From: Acidobacteriota bacterium
Lineage (GTDB): Bacteria > Acidobacteriota > Blastocatellia > HR10
Direction of reading: 5' to 3'
NCBI GenBank assembly: GCA_030550025.1
Contig: JAUQQC010000008.1
Coordinates: 72,761-136,760 of the forward strand
DNA: 64,000 nucleotides
Under the pieces are notes generated by a model. The model was given only the letters and a program-made list of their open reading frames with translations, had not been told where the DNA came from and searched no databases. This document shows, piece after piece, positions 36,884 to 47,399 of the stretch; the stretch's first letter is position 1; every line of letters starts with the position of its first letter. A program made the translations under genes and the position numbers.

Positions 36884-38065
36884 TCAGCGAGTCCGAGGCG
36901 GTGCAATCGTCCCGTCGTCCTGGACCTGGATGGCCCTCTCACCGAAGTCCTCTTGAGAAAGCCGCCTCACGATGGGAATGATGGTCCGTTGGGGGTCTAA
37001 ACGGGGAATCCCAGGCCTCTCCTGCTTCACCGCATGGATGCGCCCCCCCATGAAGCGACCGTCAGGCCAGAGATGGACTTCGAGGATCAGAGACAAGCCC
37101 AACGGCCCGGAGAGATTGAAGACCCCATACGTCGTGAAGTTGCCGAGTGAATAAGCAATCAGACGATCTCGGTAGACCTCCATCCCCCGTACGACGTGAG
37201 GGCCGTGCCCCAAGACCAGGTCGGCGCCCGCGTCTATTACGGCATGCGTGAATTTGCGGAGGTTGCCTCGGTTTTCACCCAGGTACCTCTCGGTCCCATA
37301 GGGGACGTGTTGGTATTTTGCTCCTTCGGCGCCGCCGTGAAATGAGACGATGACTATATCGGCTTTCGTCGCTAACTCCCGGATGATCTTCGTGGCCCCC
37401 TCGATGTCATTCAGGTTATAGGATGTATCGTAACAGGAAAAAGCAATGACGGCGACCTTTTTGGATCTTACCGTCAGATAAGCGATGTCACCGACCTCTC
37501 CGGAGTGAGCGATGCCCAGCTGGTCCAAAACTCTTTTGGTGCTCTCCCGGCCTTCGACGCCAAAGTCCAGAGCATGGTTATTCGCCAGGCTCAGGACGTC
37601 AAACCCCGCTTCTTTGAGGTATCGGCCCATGGAGCGTGGCATCCGAAACGCATAGCAGTTCGCCTGGTTTCGAGCGCACTTGGAGGTCGTTCCCCCATCA
37701 ATCAATGGGCCCTCCAAGTTCCCGAAGGCGATGTCCGCTCGTCGAAGGATTGGACTCACTTCGGCAAGTAACGTAGCGCCGCCATCGGGAGGTAGGTACC
37801 TCTCATCAGGCCAAGATGTCCCAAGCATCAAGTCGCCCACTGCAGCCACGACAAGGACCTCTTCAGACGAAGCAGCGGAGAACACCGGGCTGAATGAGGC
37901 AGGAAGTAGGGCTTGAACCAACGCTTGGTCCGAGGACCGATGGCGCATCGAGGTCATGGCCAAGTCCTCGTCAGAAAGGTCATCCCCCCCCTCCGCCGAG
38001 AAGCCGGAGACGCAAAAAACCAAACTCAGGACTGAAGCCACGATCACCCACTTTCGAGTCAGCAT
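36884..38065 (-). CDS. CapA/PgsA-family metallophosphatase-like protein
   Basis: About 393 aa, from ATG 38065, which gives a signal peptide (WVIVASVLSLVFCVSGFSA). Motifs of the CapA domain: VVAAVGDLMLGTSW, AFGNLEGPLIDG, LSLANNHALDFG, VIVSFHGGAE and LVLGHGPHVVRG. CapA proteins are linked to poly-gamma-glutamate or capsule export in some bacteria, but many stand-alone homologues have unknown roles. No capB or capC is nearby. Predicted periplasmic or cell-surface protein. Confidence 0.85.
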   Translation of the reverse strand: MLTRKWVIVASVLSLVFCVSGFSAEGGDDLSDEDLAMTSMRHRSSDQALVQALLPASFSPVFSAASSEEVLVVAAVGDLMLGTSWPDERYLPPDGGATLLAEVSPILRRADIAFGNLEGPLIDGGTTSKCARNQANCYAFRMPRSMGRYLKEAGFDVLSLANNHALDFGVEGRESTKRVLDQLGIAHSGEVGDIAYLTVRSKKVAVIAFSCYDTSYNLNDIEGATKIIRELATKADIVIVSFHGGAEGAKYQHVPYGTERYLGENRGNLRKFTHAVIDAGADLVLGHGPHVVRGMEVYRDRLIAYSLGNFTTYGVFNLSGPLGLSLILEVHLWPDGRFMGGRIHAVKQERPGIPRLDPQRTIIPIVRRLSQEDFGERAIQVQDDGTIAPPRTR

Positions 38066-38118
38066 ACCAAAATACCAACCAAAGGAAGTAAGGCCAGGAG
38101 TTACGCGGTTGACTGCAC

Positions 38119-38153
38119 GCTCTTTCACAATTGAGATTGTGGCACGAAAGAGC
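38119..38153. repeat. Nested inverted repeat in the capA-ribE divergent gap
   Basis: Outer arms GCTCTTTC (38119-38126) and GAAAGAGC (38146-38153) enclose inner arms CAAT (38128-38131) and ATTG (38136-38139). It is in the 244-nt gap between divergently read genes, so it may be an operator or a transcript hairpin. No FMN riboswitch pattern is present in the remaining ribE leader. Confidence 0.5.
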
Positions 38154-38309
38154 CTGCCCGTCCATAGTAAGGTGATAGGCGACGAACCCACCCCAATGCA
38201 TTGACCCGGACTATGCACGACGTCCGTAAAGGCAAGTTGAGCGCACTTGGGCCTCGAAATGACGCCTTGCCCCATTTCAGAGCGATCCTGTATGCTTACG
38301 ATCTCGGAC

Positions 38310-38969
38310 ATGTTCACGGGGTTGATCGAGGAGGTTGGGCGGATTCGCCGTCTCGCGCTCACGGGCGCCGGGGGGGAATTGCGGGTGGATGCGCGCGCGG
38401 TCTTGGACGGCTTGCGCGTCGGCGAGAGTATTGCCGTCAATGGCGTGTGCCTGACGGTGACGGAGGTCGAACGCGACGGCTTTCGCGCGCATCTCTCGGC
38501 CGAAACGCTCCGTCGAACGACGTTCGGTCAACTTCGCGCCGGACGATTGGTGAATCTCGAACGCGCGCTCCGGGTGAGCGACCGACTCGGCGGGCATATC
38601 GTTCAAGGCCATGTGGACGGCATCGGGCGCTTTTTGGACCGTCGCCCGGATGGAGAATCCTGGATCTTTCGCTTCGCCTTTCCCCCGGACTTGCGTCGGT
38701 ACCTCGTCGTGAAAGGCTCGATCGCCGTGGATGGGATCAGTCTGACGATCGCCGGATTGGGCGAAGCGTGGTTCGAAGTCGCCATCATTCCCCACACGCT
38801 GCGGATGACGAACCTGCGGGAGTTGCAGTCGGGCGACGGGGTCAATCTCGAAGTGGATATTCTGGCCAAGTACATGGAGCGGATGATGGAGTCTGCCCTC
38901 GCGCACTTTCGGCCGAGTGCGTCGGGAGTGACGCTCGAACGGCTCAAAGCTGAGGGATATGTGAAATGA
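38310..38969 (+). CDS. ribE: Riboflavin synthase (alpha chain)
   Basis: About 219 aa, from ATG 38310 (ATG 38292 is possible). The enzyme dismutates two dimethyl-ribityllumazines to riboflavin. It starts with the family signature [10 protein letters not shown] and has two homologous lumazine-binding barrels: [20 protein letters not shown] with [11 protein letters not shown] in the first, and [18 protein letters not shown] with [11 protein letters not shown] in the second. Its stop overlaps the ribBA start (ATGA). Confidence 0.95.
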   Translation: MFTGLIEEVGRIRRLALTGAGGELRVDARAVLDGLRVGESIAVNGVCLTVTEVERDGFRAHLSAETLRRTTFGQLRAGRLVNLERALRVSDRLGGHIVQGHVDGIGRFLDRRPDGESWIFRFAFPPDLRRYLVVKGSIAVDGISLTIAGLGEAWFEVAIIPHTLRMTNLRELQSGDGVNLEVDILAKYMERMMESALAHFRPSASGVTLERLKAEGYVK

Positions 38970-40186
38970 GCGCGCGCCGACGACGTGATGCCTCACCGTT
39001 CGCTTCCATTCCGGAAGCCATCGAGGAGATTCGTCGGGGGCGCATGATCATCCTCGTGGACGATGAGGATCGCGAGAACGAAGGCGACCTCTGCTGCGCG
39101 GCCGAGAAGGTCACGCCGGAGATCATCAATTTCATGGCCAAGCATGGTCGTGGGCTCATCTGCCTCTCGCTCACGCCCGAGCGGTGCGAGCAATTGAATC
39201 TTCCGCTTCAAGCCTCGGAGAACACGTCTCGGTTCGAGACGGCCTTCTGTGTCTCGATTGATGCGCGCGAGGGGATCACGACGGGCATCTCGGCGGCCGA
39301 TCGTGCGCGCACGATCCTGACGGCCATTGACCCGCGCACGCGGCCATCGGATCTGGTGCGTCCTGGACACATCTTCCCCTTGCGCGCGCGCGAGGGCGGA
39401 GTGCTTGTGCGCGCCGGACAGACGGAAGCGTCGGTGGACTTGGCGCGATTGGCCGGATTGACGCCAGCGGGCGTCATTTGCGAGATCATGAACGGCGATG
39501 GGACGATGGCGCGGCTCCCGCAACTCATCACCTTCGCGCGCCGCTTTGGTTTGAAGATCGTCACCGTGGCCGATCTCATTCGCTACCGCCTGCAACACGA
39601 ACGGGTCGTCCGCAAGCGTGCCGAGTCTTCGCTGACGACTCCCTACGGCGAATTTCGCGTCTCGGCTTACGAGAATCCCATCAATGGGGAGATCCACCTC
39701 GCACTGGTGAAAGGGACGATCCTGCCGGACGAGCCGGTCCTCGTTCGAGTCCACACGCTCTCGATCCTCGGCGACGTCTTTCACTCTCAAAAGGAGGAGA
39801 CGGGCGCCGAACTGCGTCGCGCGCTGGAGTGGATCGCGCAGGAAGGACGCGGCGTTCTGCTCTACCTGATTCGGCGCGAGCACTTTGGCGAACAGCTGGT
39901 CGCCTCGTTGCTTCGCCATCAGGCGGCCTCTTCTCCCGAGACGTCGGCGCCCGGAGCAGCGGCGCTTCAGGTGCCTGGAAGCTTCTCCTGGGACATGCGC
40001 GACTACGGCATCGGCGCCCAAATTCTCCACGACCTCGGCGTCCGGCGCATGCGATTGCTCACGAACCATCCGAAGAAGCTCGCCGCGCTCTCGGGCTTCG
40101 GCTTAGAGATCGTCGAGACGCTCCCGCTCTCCGAATCGAGCGCCGATGTCGTCCCGTTTCGGAAGAGGGGGCGAACGAGCGCCTGA
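38966..40186 (+). CDS. ribBA: RibBA: DHBP synthase with a degenerate GTP cyclohydrolase II domain
   Basis: A 406-aa protein. Residues 15-210 are a complete 3,4-dihydroxy-2-butanone-4-phosphate synthase ([51 protein letters not shown]). The second half keeps the fold landmarks of GTP cyclohydrolase II ([39 protein letters not shown]). The zinc site usually read as HSECLTGD and RCDCG is here HTLSILGD and KEETG, so all three Cys are gone. The RQEGRGIGL block is replaced by [11 protein letters not shown] predict activity only as DHBP synthase. Confidence 0.9.
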   Translation: MSARRRRDASPFASIPEAIEEIRRGRMIILVDDEDRENEGDLCCAAEKVTPEIINFMAKHGRGLICLSLTPERCEQLNLPLQASENTSRFETAFCVSIDAREGITTGISAADRARTILTAIDPRTRPSDLVRPGHIFPLRAREGGVLVRAGQTEASVDLARLAGLTPAGVICEIMNGDGTMARLPQLITFARRFGLKIVTVADLIRYRLQHERVVRKRAESSLTTPYGEFRVSAYENPINGEIHLALVKGTILPDEPVLVRVHTLSILGDVFHSQKEETGAELRRALEWIAQEGRGVLLYLIRREHFGEQLVASLLRHQAASSPETSAPGAAALQVPGSFSWDMRDYGIGAQILHDLGVRRMRLLTNHPKKLAALSGFGLEIVETLPLSESSADVVPFRKRGRTSA

Positions 40187-40337
40187 ACGCTTCCCGTTCG
40201 CGCTCTCGCCTTGAAGCCCGAGATCCTTTGTGTCCCCTTTCCCGACGGGGATGCCAGGAGAGCGGAAGTGAGACGCGAGCAACGCCGAAGGCCGATGCCG
40301 CTTCTGAACTCAATGCGGTGAAGCCGAGCTATCACGC

Positions 40338-43300
40338 ATGAGACGCGCGAAGATCACCATCGGCATCGCCTCTGGTTTCGGGGTGATCATCGCGATCGCC
40401 CTGGGGGCCGTCTTGTGGACGAAGAGCGCGCACTTCGATCGGTTCTTGGAACGGGCGCTCAATGACCGGTTGCGCCATCTCCATCTTCGGATCGAACTGC
40501 AGGACGCGAGCATCTCGCTCTGGCGCGGCACGATGGAGCTGCGCGAAGTGCGCTTCTTTCCCGGCCACCACCGCGATCCGTTGCTTCGCATCGCTCACGT
40601 GAGCGCGCGCTTTACGATCGAGGATCTCTTCGCCCGTGTGTTCTCCCTCGCCGATCTGCAACTCGATCGTCCGCAGATTCTCATCACGATCGATCCGAGT
40701 GGACGCCCGAACTTCGCCGACATTGACCTCTCCTGGCTTCGCCGTCCCAAGGCCCACAAGCCTTACACGCTCCGCGTGGAGCGCGTGCGAATCACCGAGG
40801 GATGCCTTTTTGTAAACGACCGGCCGCATCGCCTGTGGCTCAAGGCGGAAGGCGTGCTCTTCTCGCTCGCGCCGGCTTCTCCAGCGCCGCGCGCCGAGGG
40901 GGAGATTCGGCAGCTTGAGCTCGCTCTGGACGAGGCGGTGCTCGCGCGGGCGCATCTGGAGTGGCGCGCAGAGATCGCCCGCGACCGGGTACGACTGGAG
41001 CGCGCTCGACTCGCAACCGATGTCGGCGATGTGCTGCTAGCCGGGACGATTCGCGGATGGGCGGACCCGCAGTATGATCTCGCGCTCGATGCGCTTCTGC
41101 ACTTGGATCGCGTGGCGGCGAATTGGCCTTCTCCGGCGGCATTTTCCGGAAACCTCGCCCTTCGAGGGCGGATGCGCGGCCAAGGGCGCGCTTATCAGCT
41201 CGACGTCGCGGCGACGATGAAGCGCGCCACGTTGTGGGGGATTCGGGTCGCGAATGGGGAGGGGCAGATTCGCACGCTCGACGCGGATTCCACTGGCGCG
41301 CGCTTTCTCGCCTCCTTGAAAGCGAATGCCCTGGCAGCGGCATTCTTCCGCGCGCGCGGTGTCTCCGTGGTGGGGACGCTCCCAGGGCCGGCCGGTTGGC
41401 TCTTCGCTGGCGCGATGGGTGGGCGCGCGACGATGATTGGCCCTCTTCCCCTGGAAGAAGTTCGCGCTCACGTGCGCTTGGGACCGGAGCGCGCACTCCT
41501 GGAGGACCTCGAGGTGCGACTGCTTGGTGGGAGCGCGCGCGGATACGTTCGCATTCGCTTCTCTGGAGAGTCGGAATCCCATCTGCGTTTTGAGGGCGTG
41601 AGCGTTCGAGACCTTGCCGCCCATCTCTTCTCCCGCGCGCTCCCTCTGGAGGGTACGGCGCATGGGACGCTCGCGATCCGATGGCCGGAACTGGCCGTCA
41701 CCCGCGCCTCGGGCGCGCTCGCGGTGACGATCACGCCGCCAGTGGCTTCAACGGCCGATTCGCTCCCGGTACAAGGCGCACTCCAAATCGCCGTATCGCC
41801 CCAAGCGCTCGCGGTGAAGTCCGCCGCGCTCGGCATCGGACGTTCGACAGCGGACGTCTCCGGCACGGTGAGTTGGAGAGGCGATCTCAATCTCACTCTC
41901 CACGTGCGTTCGGCGGAGATGTCCGAGCAGCAACGGCTGCTCGAAGCGTACGGTTATCGGCTGCGCACGTTAACGCATGATCTCGTCCCGCAGCTCTCCG
42001 GAACGGCCGACTATCATCTTCGCCTCGTGAAACGCGGGAATGAGTATGCGATCTCCGGCGAAGGGGAGATGAACGGACTCTCGATCGCCGGAGAACGCGT
42101 CCGCTTGCTGCGCGCGCGTTTCGCCTATGCGCATGGGCAGTGGCGGATCGAGGCGGCGCGCGTTCTCTGGGAGACGGGCGCGCAGGCGGAGCTTGTACTC
42201 GAAACGACCCAGGAGAATGGCTTCGCCGTGCGCGGCCGACTCCAACGCGTGAACTTCCAGAACTGGCTGAAGGCCCTGAACCTCGACCTCCCGCTCTCCG
42301 GGAAACTCTCGGGCGAGATCGCGCTCTCCGGCCTGCCCGGAATCCCGACAGGGACAGCGCAGATCGCGATGGAAGATGGAACGCTCCTTCTGCTGGAACG
42401 GCCGATGTCGTTTCGCCGCCTCGCAGGGGCTTTCCGCCTCGATCCCCCTCGCTACGAGATCCATGACGTACGACTCGATCTCGGCTTTGGGGTGATGATG
42501 CTCTCCGGATCGTTGCGCGCCGATGATGGCACGTACGCGCTCCGGATGCGCGCAGAGGATGTGGATCTGGCGGCTCTACTCCGCATGGCGATGGGGCAAC
42601 CGCTGGACATCGGAGGGCGTCTCTCTCTCTCTCTTTCGGGGGAAGGCACGCCCTCGGAGCCGCGCTTCTCCGGCAATATGCGCGTGCGTCAACTCGCGAT
42701 CGCCAACCGTCTTGCCGGAGAGATCGCCGCCGAGTTGAAGACGCACCAGGGGCAGCTGCTGATCCCCATTACGGCCACGTTGTTCGGACAGACGCAGACG
42801 CTCCTGGGGACGCTCGATCTCACGGATCCCGCGCTCACCCTCGACGTGCGCGCGCGACTGCAAGAGTTCTCGCTGACCCCGTATTTCCGCCTCACTCGAC
42901 GGCTTTCGGAGTGGCGCGGCGCAATGAGTGGAGAGCTGCACCTGGAATGGCCGCTCGGGTCGCGCAGCAATTCCACGAACGCTCGGCCGCAAGTGAACCT
43001 CGCGACGGGCCTGCGCGCGAGGCTCACCCTCTCCAGCTTAAATCTCGCCATCAACGAATATGCCCTTCAGACGCGCCGACCGTTCACCCTGCACATGCGG
43101 GGCCAAGTGCTCCAGATCGAACCTGTCGCTTTGGTCGGCGAGAACACGAGCCTTGACCTGAGCGGCACCATAGATCTCGGCGAAGTCTTCGGCGGGCGCT
43201 CTCGCAACGGCCATGAGCTGGACTTGAACGGATCGGTGGACCTTCGCCTCTTACGCGGCCTGTACCCCGGTCTGTTCGCCTCGGGGCGAGCGATGATTCG

Positions 43301-44492
43301 CGCTTCCTTACGAGGGTCATTTGAGGAACCGCGCTTGAGCGGTCTCATGGAGATCGAAGATCTCGCCCTGCGCGTGCTCGATTGGCCGGTCGCGCTCACC
43401 CACGGGCAAGGGCGCATTCGGTTCACGGCCTCGCAAGCCCTGATCGAGAATCTGCGCGCTCAAGCCAATGGAGGCGACGTGACCGTGAGTGGCGGGCTCC
43501 TGCTCAGGAACCTCCGCGCCGACCAATGGCGGATCGCGATTCGCAGCGAAGCCATCGTCCTCACGTATCCCCGTGGGTTTCGGTCCATCGTGGATGGGAC
43601 GCTCACGCTGCAGGGGAATCGCCAGTTGCAAATCCTCTCGGGCACGATCACCGTGCGTCGCTCCGAATACACGCAGGACGTGGACTTAGCGCAACTCCTT
43701 CTCGCTCAAGCTGGCGAGCGACCGCGCGTATCGTTCCCCGAAGTGCCAATCCGACCGCCGCTCTCGCTCGACATCCGCGTCCAGGCGTTGGACACGCTCG
43801 TCGTCCGAAACAATCTCGCCGATGCTGTGGGGAGCGCTTCGCTGCATGTGAGGGGAACGCTCACCGATCCCCGCGTCTCCGGGAACGTGATCGTCACAAG
43901 TGGTGTCGTGCGTTTTCGGAATCGTGAGTATCAGATCACGCGCGGGCGGATTGATTTCCCTCGTGACGAGAAGGCCTCGGGCGCACCCCGCTTTCAGCTC
44001 GAAGCGGAGAGCGATATCGCCGGCTATCGCGTGATCGTCGGATTCCTCGGAACGCTCGATCGATTCCAGACGACGCTGCGCTCGGAACCGGCACTGCCGC
44101 TGGAACAGATCCTCTCGCTGATTGCGACGGGCGACCTCTCGCAGCGCGCCGCGTCACCGACAACGCCGTCAGCCGGATTGGGGACAGCCGCCAACCTGCT
44201 CATCGGAGAGCTGACGCACCGCGCCGAAGAATTCACGGGGAAGATCTTCGGCATCAATCGCTTCCAGATCGATCCGCTGATCGTCGGCCGCGGTTCCGAT
44301 CCGACGGCGCGCCTCACCATTGGGCGACAGATTAGTCGCAACCTCTCCATCCTCTACGCGACGAACCTCTCGGGCCCGCAAGAGCAAGTCATCATCGTCG
44401 AATATCGCTTGAGCGACCGCTTCTCGCTCGTGGGGACGCGCGATCAGGACGGGAACTTCAGCTTCGATCTGCGGATCCGAAAGCGCTTTTGA
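40338..44492 (+). CDS. TamB-like translocation and assembly protein (AsmA/DUF490)
   Basis: A 1384-aa protein with one N-terminal membrane helix (IASGFGVIIAIALGAVLW), then a long run of beta-rich AsmA-like repeats and a C-terminal TamB domain (FPRDEKASGAPRFQLEAESD; ILSLIATGDLSQRA; FSFDLRIRKRF). TamB-type proteins span the periplasm as a hydrophobic groove and move phospholipids or help insert outer-membrane proteins. The next gene, 6 nt downstream, encodes an Omp85 protein, as in TamA-TamB pairs. Confidence 0.9.
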   Translation: MRRAKITIGIASGFGVIIAIALGAVLWTKSAHFDRFLERALNDRLRHLHLRIELQDASISLWRGTMELREVRFFPGHHRDPLLRIAHVSARFTIEDLFARVFSLADLQLDRPQILITIDPSGRPNFADIDLSWLRRPKAHKPYTLRVERVRITEGCLFVNDRPHRLWLKAEGVLFSLAPASPAPRAEGEIRQLELALDEAVLARAHLEWRAEIARDRVRLERARLATDVGDVLLAGTIRGWADPQYDLALDALLHLDRVAANWPSPAAFSGNLALRGRMRGQGRAYQLDVAATMKRATLWGIRVANGEGQIRTLDADSTGARFLASLKANALAAAFFRARGVSVVGTLPGPAGWLFAGAMGGRATMIGPLPLEEVRAHVRLGPERALLEDLEVRLLGGSARGYVRIRFSGESESHLRFEGVSVRDLAAHLFSRALPLEGTAHGTLAIRWPELAVTRASGALAVTITPPVASTADSLPVQGALQIAVSPQALAVKSAALGIGRSTADVSGTVSWRGDLNLTLHVRSAEMSEQQRLLEAYGYRLRTLTHDLVPQLSGTADYHLRLVKRGNEYAISGEGEMNGLSIAGERVRLLRARFAYAHGQWRIEAARVLWETGAQAELVLETTQENGFAVRGRLQRVNFQNWLKALNLDLPLSGKLSGEIALSGLPGIPTGTAQIAMEDGTLLLLERPMSFRRLAGAFRLDPPRYEIHDVRLDLGFGVMMLSGSLRADDGTYALRMRAEDVDLAALLRMAMGQPLDIGGRLSLSLSGEGTPSEPRFSGNMRVRQLAIANRLAGEIAAELKTHQGQLLIPITATLFGQTQTLLGTLDLTDPALTLDVRARLQEFSLTPYFRLTRRLSEWRGAMSGELHLEWPLGSRSNSTNARPQVNLATGLRARLTLSSLNLAINEYALQTRRPFTLHMRGQVLQIEPVALVGENTSLDLSGTIDLGEVFGGRSRNGHELDLNGSVDLRLLRGLYPGLFASGRAMIRASLRGSFEEPRLSGLMEIEDLALRVLDWPVALTHGQGRIRFTASQALIENLRAQANGGDVTVSGGLLLRNLRADQWRIAIRSEAIVLTYPRGFRSIVDGTLTLQGNRQLQILSGTITVRRSEYTQDVDLAQLLLAQAGERPRVSFPEVPIRPPLSLDIRVQALDTLVVRNNLADAVGSASLHVRGTLTDPRVSGNVIVTSGVVRFRNREYQITRGRIDFPRDEKASGAPRFQLEAESDIAGYRVIVGFLGTLDRFQTTLRSEPALPLEQILSLIATGDLSQRAASPTTPSAGLGTAANLLIGELTHRAEEFTGKIFGINRFQIDPLIVGRGSDPTARLTIGRQISRNLSILYATNLSGPQEQVIIVEYRLSDRFSLVGTRDQDGNFSFDLRIRKRF

Positions 44493-44498
44493 ACGAGG

Positions 44499-47393
44499 AT
44501 GGAGCGAATCGGACGATCGGCTGCACAGCTCGCGCTCGCGGAGATTCCATCGCGGCTCCTTGAGGCCTCTTCTGCTCGAACACGGACTCCCTTGCCCTGG
44601 CGCCTTCGATCTCTCCGCGCCCCCCTCCTCAGCGTCGCGCTCATGCTCCTTCTGCCCGCCTTCCTGTGCGCGCAAGGTGAGCCGATGGCGCTCGCTTCTC
44701 TTCAGGGGAAGCCCATCGCCGGCATCGAGCTTCTCGTGAACGAAAAGCCCATCGCCGATCCTCAGGATGAGCTGTGGCGCGCCCTTCCGCTTCGGGTCGG
44801 GGATCCGCTGCGTCTGACGGACGTGCGTCGCGCGATCCTCGCACTTTATGAAGCAGCCCTGGCCTCTAATGTCATCGTCGAGGCGGAGGAGATACCGCCG
44901 GGCGTTCGACTGCGATTCCGCATCTCCCCGCAGCCGCGGATCGGGCGCGTGAGCTTCCAGGGCGCGGACTCCGAACTCCAATCCCGCCTCTTGCTTCGGC
45001 TTGGCGAACTCGCTCCCGGCGCGCGCTTCACCGAAGCTCTCTTGACTCGCGCGGCGGAGGAGATCGTCGAGTTCTATCACGGCCTTGGGTTCTTCGACTG
45101 CGAAGTCACCCCAGAAGTGACCCTCACCGATGAGGGGCGAACGGCTCACCTGCTCTTTCGCATCGCTCCGGGTTCGCCCGCGCGCGTGGCCGAAGTGCGG
45201 ATCACCGGCGATGTGAAGCTCGATCGCCAAGAGCTGCTCGCGCGCCTGGAGAGTAAGCCCGGCATGCCTTTCGATGCACTGCGCCTGCAAAACGACCTGC
45301 AGCGGATCCGCGAGTGGCATCTTCGACGCGGATACCTAGCGCCGCGCCTCTCCCCTCCGCGCTTGGAGCGCGCTGAGGGCGAGAATGCCGTCGCCGTGGA
45401 GATCGCCGTGGACTCCGGCCCATTGGTCGAGGTCGAAGTTGAGGGGATCTCCCTCTCGGCGGAGCAGCGGCGGCAGCTTCTACCGATCCTTCGCCAAGGG
45501 GGATTAGACGAGGCGACGCTGGAGGAAGGGCGCCTGAATCTCCTGGATCACGTCCAGCGTCAGGGGTATTTCTTCGCCGAAGTGAAGGTGGTGCGCGTGG
45601 AAGAGGAAGGCCGGGTTCGCATCCGATACGAAGTGCAACGCGGACGGCGATACGCGCTCCGCGCGATTCGCATGGAGGGGACGTCGGCCATCGCCCTGGA
45701 GACGCTTCGACCGCGTCTGGGCTCGATCCTCGGCGGGTTGTGGGGACGCGGCCTCACGAGCCATCAGCTCATGCAGCGCGATCAACAGGTCATCATCGAA
45801 GCCCTGCGCGAACAGGGATACGCACGCGCCCGCGTGGTCGCCGCGCGCTTGGCCGTCAGCTTGACTAAAGAGGACCTCATCATCATCTATGTCGTAGACG
45901 AGGGACCACGCCTGACGCTCGCTGAAGTGAGCGTCGAAGGCGCGCGCGCTTTCTCCCCCGAAGAGCTGGCGCGGGCAAGCGGACTGCAGATCGGCGCCCC
46001 TTTCGTCGAAGCGCGCGTGCGCGAGGCCGTGGCGCGCCTTACGGAAGTCTACGCCGATCGAGGCTACGCCGAAGCGACGATCACCCCCCTCATTCGCGAG
46101 GACGATGCCCACCGGGTCACCGTGACGCTCCGCGTCCATGAGGGTCAGCCGCTTCGGATCGGTGCTATCCTCATCCGCGGGAACCGCATCACGCGCGATC
46201 CCGCGATCCGACGATACCTGAGCTTTCGCGAAGGAGGATGGCTGCGCCCCGCCGAACTGGCGCGCAGCGAGGAGCGTTTGTACGGCACCGGCGCCTTCCG
46301 TCATGTCTCCATCACCGCAGAACCGGTCGAAGCCAATCCCCAATCGCACCCGGTCCGCGACGTGCGCGTTGAGGTGGACGAAGCCCCGCGCTATCAGCTG
46401 ACCTACGGGTTCGGCTTCCGCACCGACGATGGGCCGCGTGGCCTCTTCGAGCTCTCCGATACGAACTTTCTCGGCCAGCTCCGCACGGCCGCGTTTCGCC
46501 TCCGCGCAAGTCGCCGCGAGCAAACGGGACAACTCTCGTTCACCGACCCGAAATTCTTCGGCACCGACCTCTCCTCGCTCGCTTCCGTCCTCTTCCAACG
46601 GCAGGAGGAAGTCGCTTTCGACGCGAGCCGCTTGAGCGTGCTCGCGCAGGTGGAGAAGCCCATCGGCCCGCGCAGCTCCTTCCTCTTTCGCTACACGTTC
46701 AGCAATGTGATCATCTCGAACGTGACCGAGCCCGAAGAACTGCGGAGAGAGGATACGACGGTTCAACTCGGTCGGCTCTCGATGTCCTTCGTGCGCGACT
46801 CGCGCGACAATCCGTTCGATCCGACGCACGGAGCGTTCACGACACTGGACGTCTCGTTCATCTCCCGATTCTTGGGCGGAAGCGAGAACTTCGTGCGCTT
46901 CTTCGGCGAGCATCAGCGCATGTATCGGCTTACCCCCCTGGCCGACGTCATCTTCGCTTCGAACGTGCGCCTGGGACTAGCGCGCCCTTACGGGCGTTCG
47001 ACGACGATCCCCATCAGCGAGCGCTTCTTCGCCGGCGGCTCGACGACCCTGCGTGGCTTCGGATTCGAGCAGGCGGGGCCGCGCGCGCCCGATCCCAACC
47101 GCCCGGGGCAGACGCGCCCCCTCGGGGGAAACGCCCTCGCCATCGTGAACGCCGAATTGCGTCTCCCCCTGCTGCGCAGGTTGCGTCTCGGCGGGGCGGT
47201 CTTCTATGACGGCGGAAACGTCTTCGCGCGCATCTCCGACATGAATCTTCGCGATTTCACACACACGGTAGGCTTCGGCCTTCGGATCAGGACACCGCTT
47301 GGCCCGTTGCGGCTCGACTTCGGCGCTCTACTCCGGCGCGCGCCCGGCGTCCCGCGCACCCAATTGCACATCACTTTCGGAAACCCCTTCTGA
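44499..47393 (+). CDS. Omp85/BamA-family outer-membrane assembly protein
   Basis: A 964-aa protein with a late signal segment (LLSVALMLLLPAFLCAQGE, around residues 45-65). About six POTRA domains follow (for example PRIGRVSFQGADSELQSRLL; ARVAEVRITGDVKLDRQELL; LTLAEVSVEGARAFSPEELA; LRIGAILIRGNRITRDPAIR), then a bacterial surface-antigen barrel. The barrel carries the lid-loop motif GGSTTLRGFGFEQ and a C-terminal Phe (FGNPF). It inserts beta-barrel proteins. Position after tamB allows either a BamA or a TamA role; the number of POTRA domains exceeds the three of TamA. Confidence 0.9.
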   Translation: MERIGRSAAQLALAEIPSRLLEASSARTRTPLPWRLRSLRAPLLSVALMLLLPAFLCAQGEPMALASLQGKPIAGIELLVNEKPIADPQDELWRALPLRVGDPLRLTDVRRAILALYEAALASNVIVEAEEIPPGVRLRFRISPQPRIGRVSFQGADSELQSRLLLRLGELAPGARFTEALLTRAAEEIVEFYHGLGFFDCEVTPEVTLTDEGRTAHLLFRIAPGSPARVAEVRITGDVKLDRQELLARLESKPGMPFDALRLQNDLQRIREWHLRRGYLAPRLSPPRLERAEGENAVAVEIAVDSGPLVEVEVEGISLSAEQRRQLLPILRQGGLDEATLEEGRLNLLDHVQRQGYFFAEVKVVRVEEEGRVRIRYEVQRGRRYALRAIRMEGTSAIALETLRPRLGSILGGLWGRGLTSHQLMQRDQQVIIEALREQGYARARVVAARLAVSLTKEDLIIIYVVDEGPRLTLAEVSVEGARAFSPEELARASGLQIGAPFVEARVREAVARLTEVYADRGYAEATITPLIREDDAHRVTVTLRVHEGQPLRIGAILIRGNRITRDPAIRRYLSFREGGWLRPAELARSEERLYGTGAFRHVSITAEPVEANPQSHPVRDVRVEVDEAPRYQLTYGFGFRTDDGPRGLFELSDTNFLGQLRTAAFRLRASRREQTGQLSFTDPKFFGTDLSSLASVLFQRQEEVAFDASRLSVLAQVEKPIGPRSSFLFRYTFSNVIISNVTEPEELRREDTTVQLGRLSMSFVRDSRDNPFDPTHGAFTTLDVSFISRFLGGSENFVRFFGEHQRMYRLTPLADVIFASNVRLGLARPYGRSTTIPISERFFAGGSTTLRGFGFEQAGPRAPDPNRPGQTRPLGGNALAIVNAELRLPLLRRLRLGGAVFYDGGNVFARISDMNLRDFTHTVGFGLRIRTPLGPLRLDFGALLRRAPGVPRTQLHITFGNPF

Positions 47394-47399
47394 GGCGAT

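Noticed and set aside
36383..37000. 205-codon plus-strand frame in the macA-capA gap
   Set aside because: Low-complexity basic translation, antisense to the end of capA, no ribosome-binding site.
37615..37640. Sigma54-like -24/-12 element (TGGCAT ... GC)
   Set aside because: It lies within capA coding sequence and lacks the TT before GC. No convincing sigma54 promoter was found for the NtrC-type regulator.
38140..38309. FMN riboswitch before ribE
   Set aside because: None of the conserved RFN element blocks is present in the leader.
44169..45320. 383-codon open frame antisense to the tamB/Omp85 junction
   Set aside because: It runs across the ends of two well-supported genes and its translation resembles no protein.
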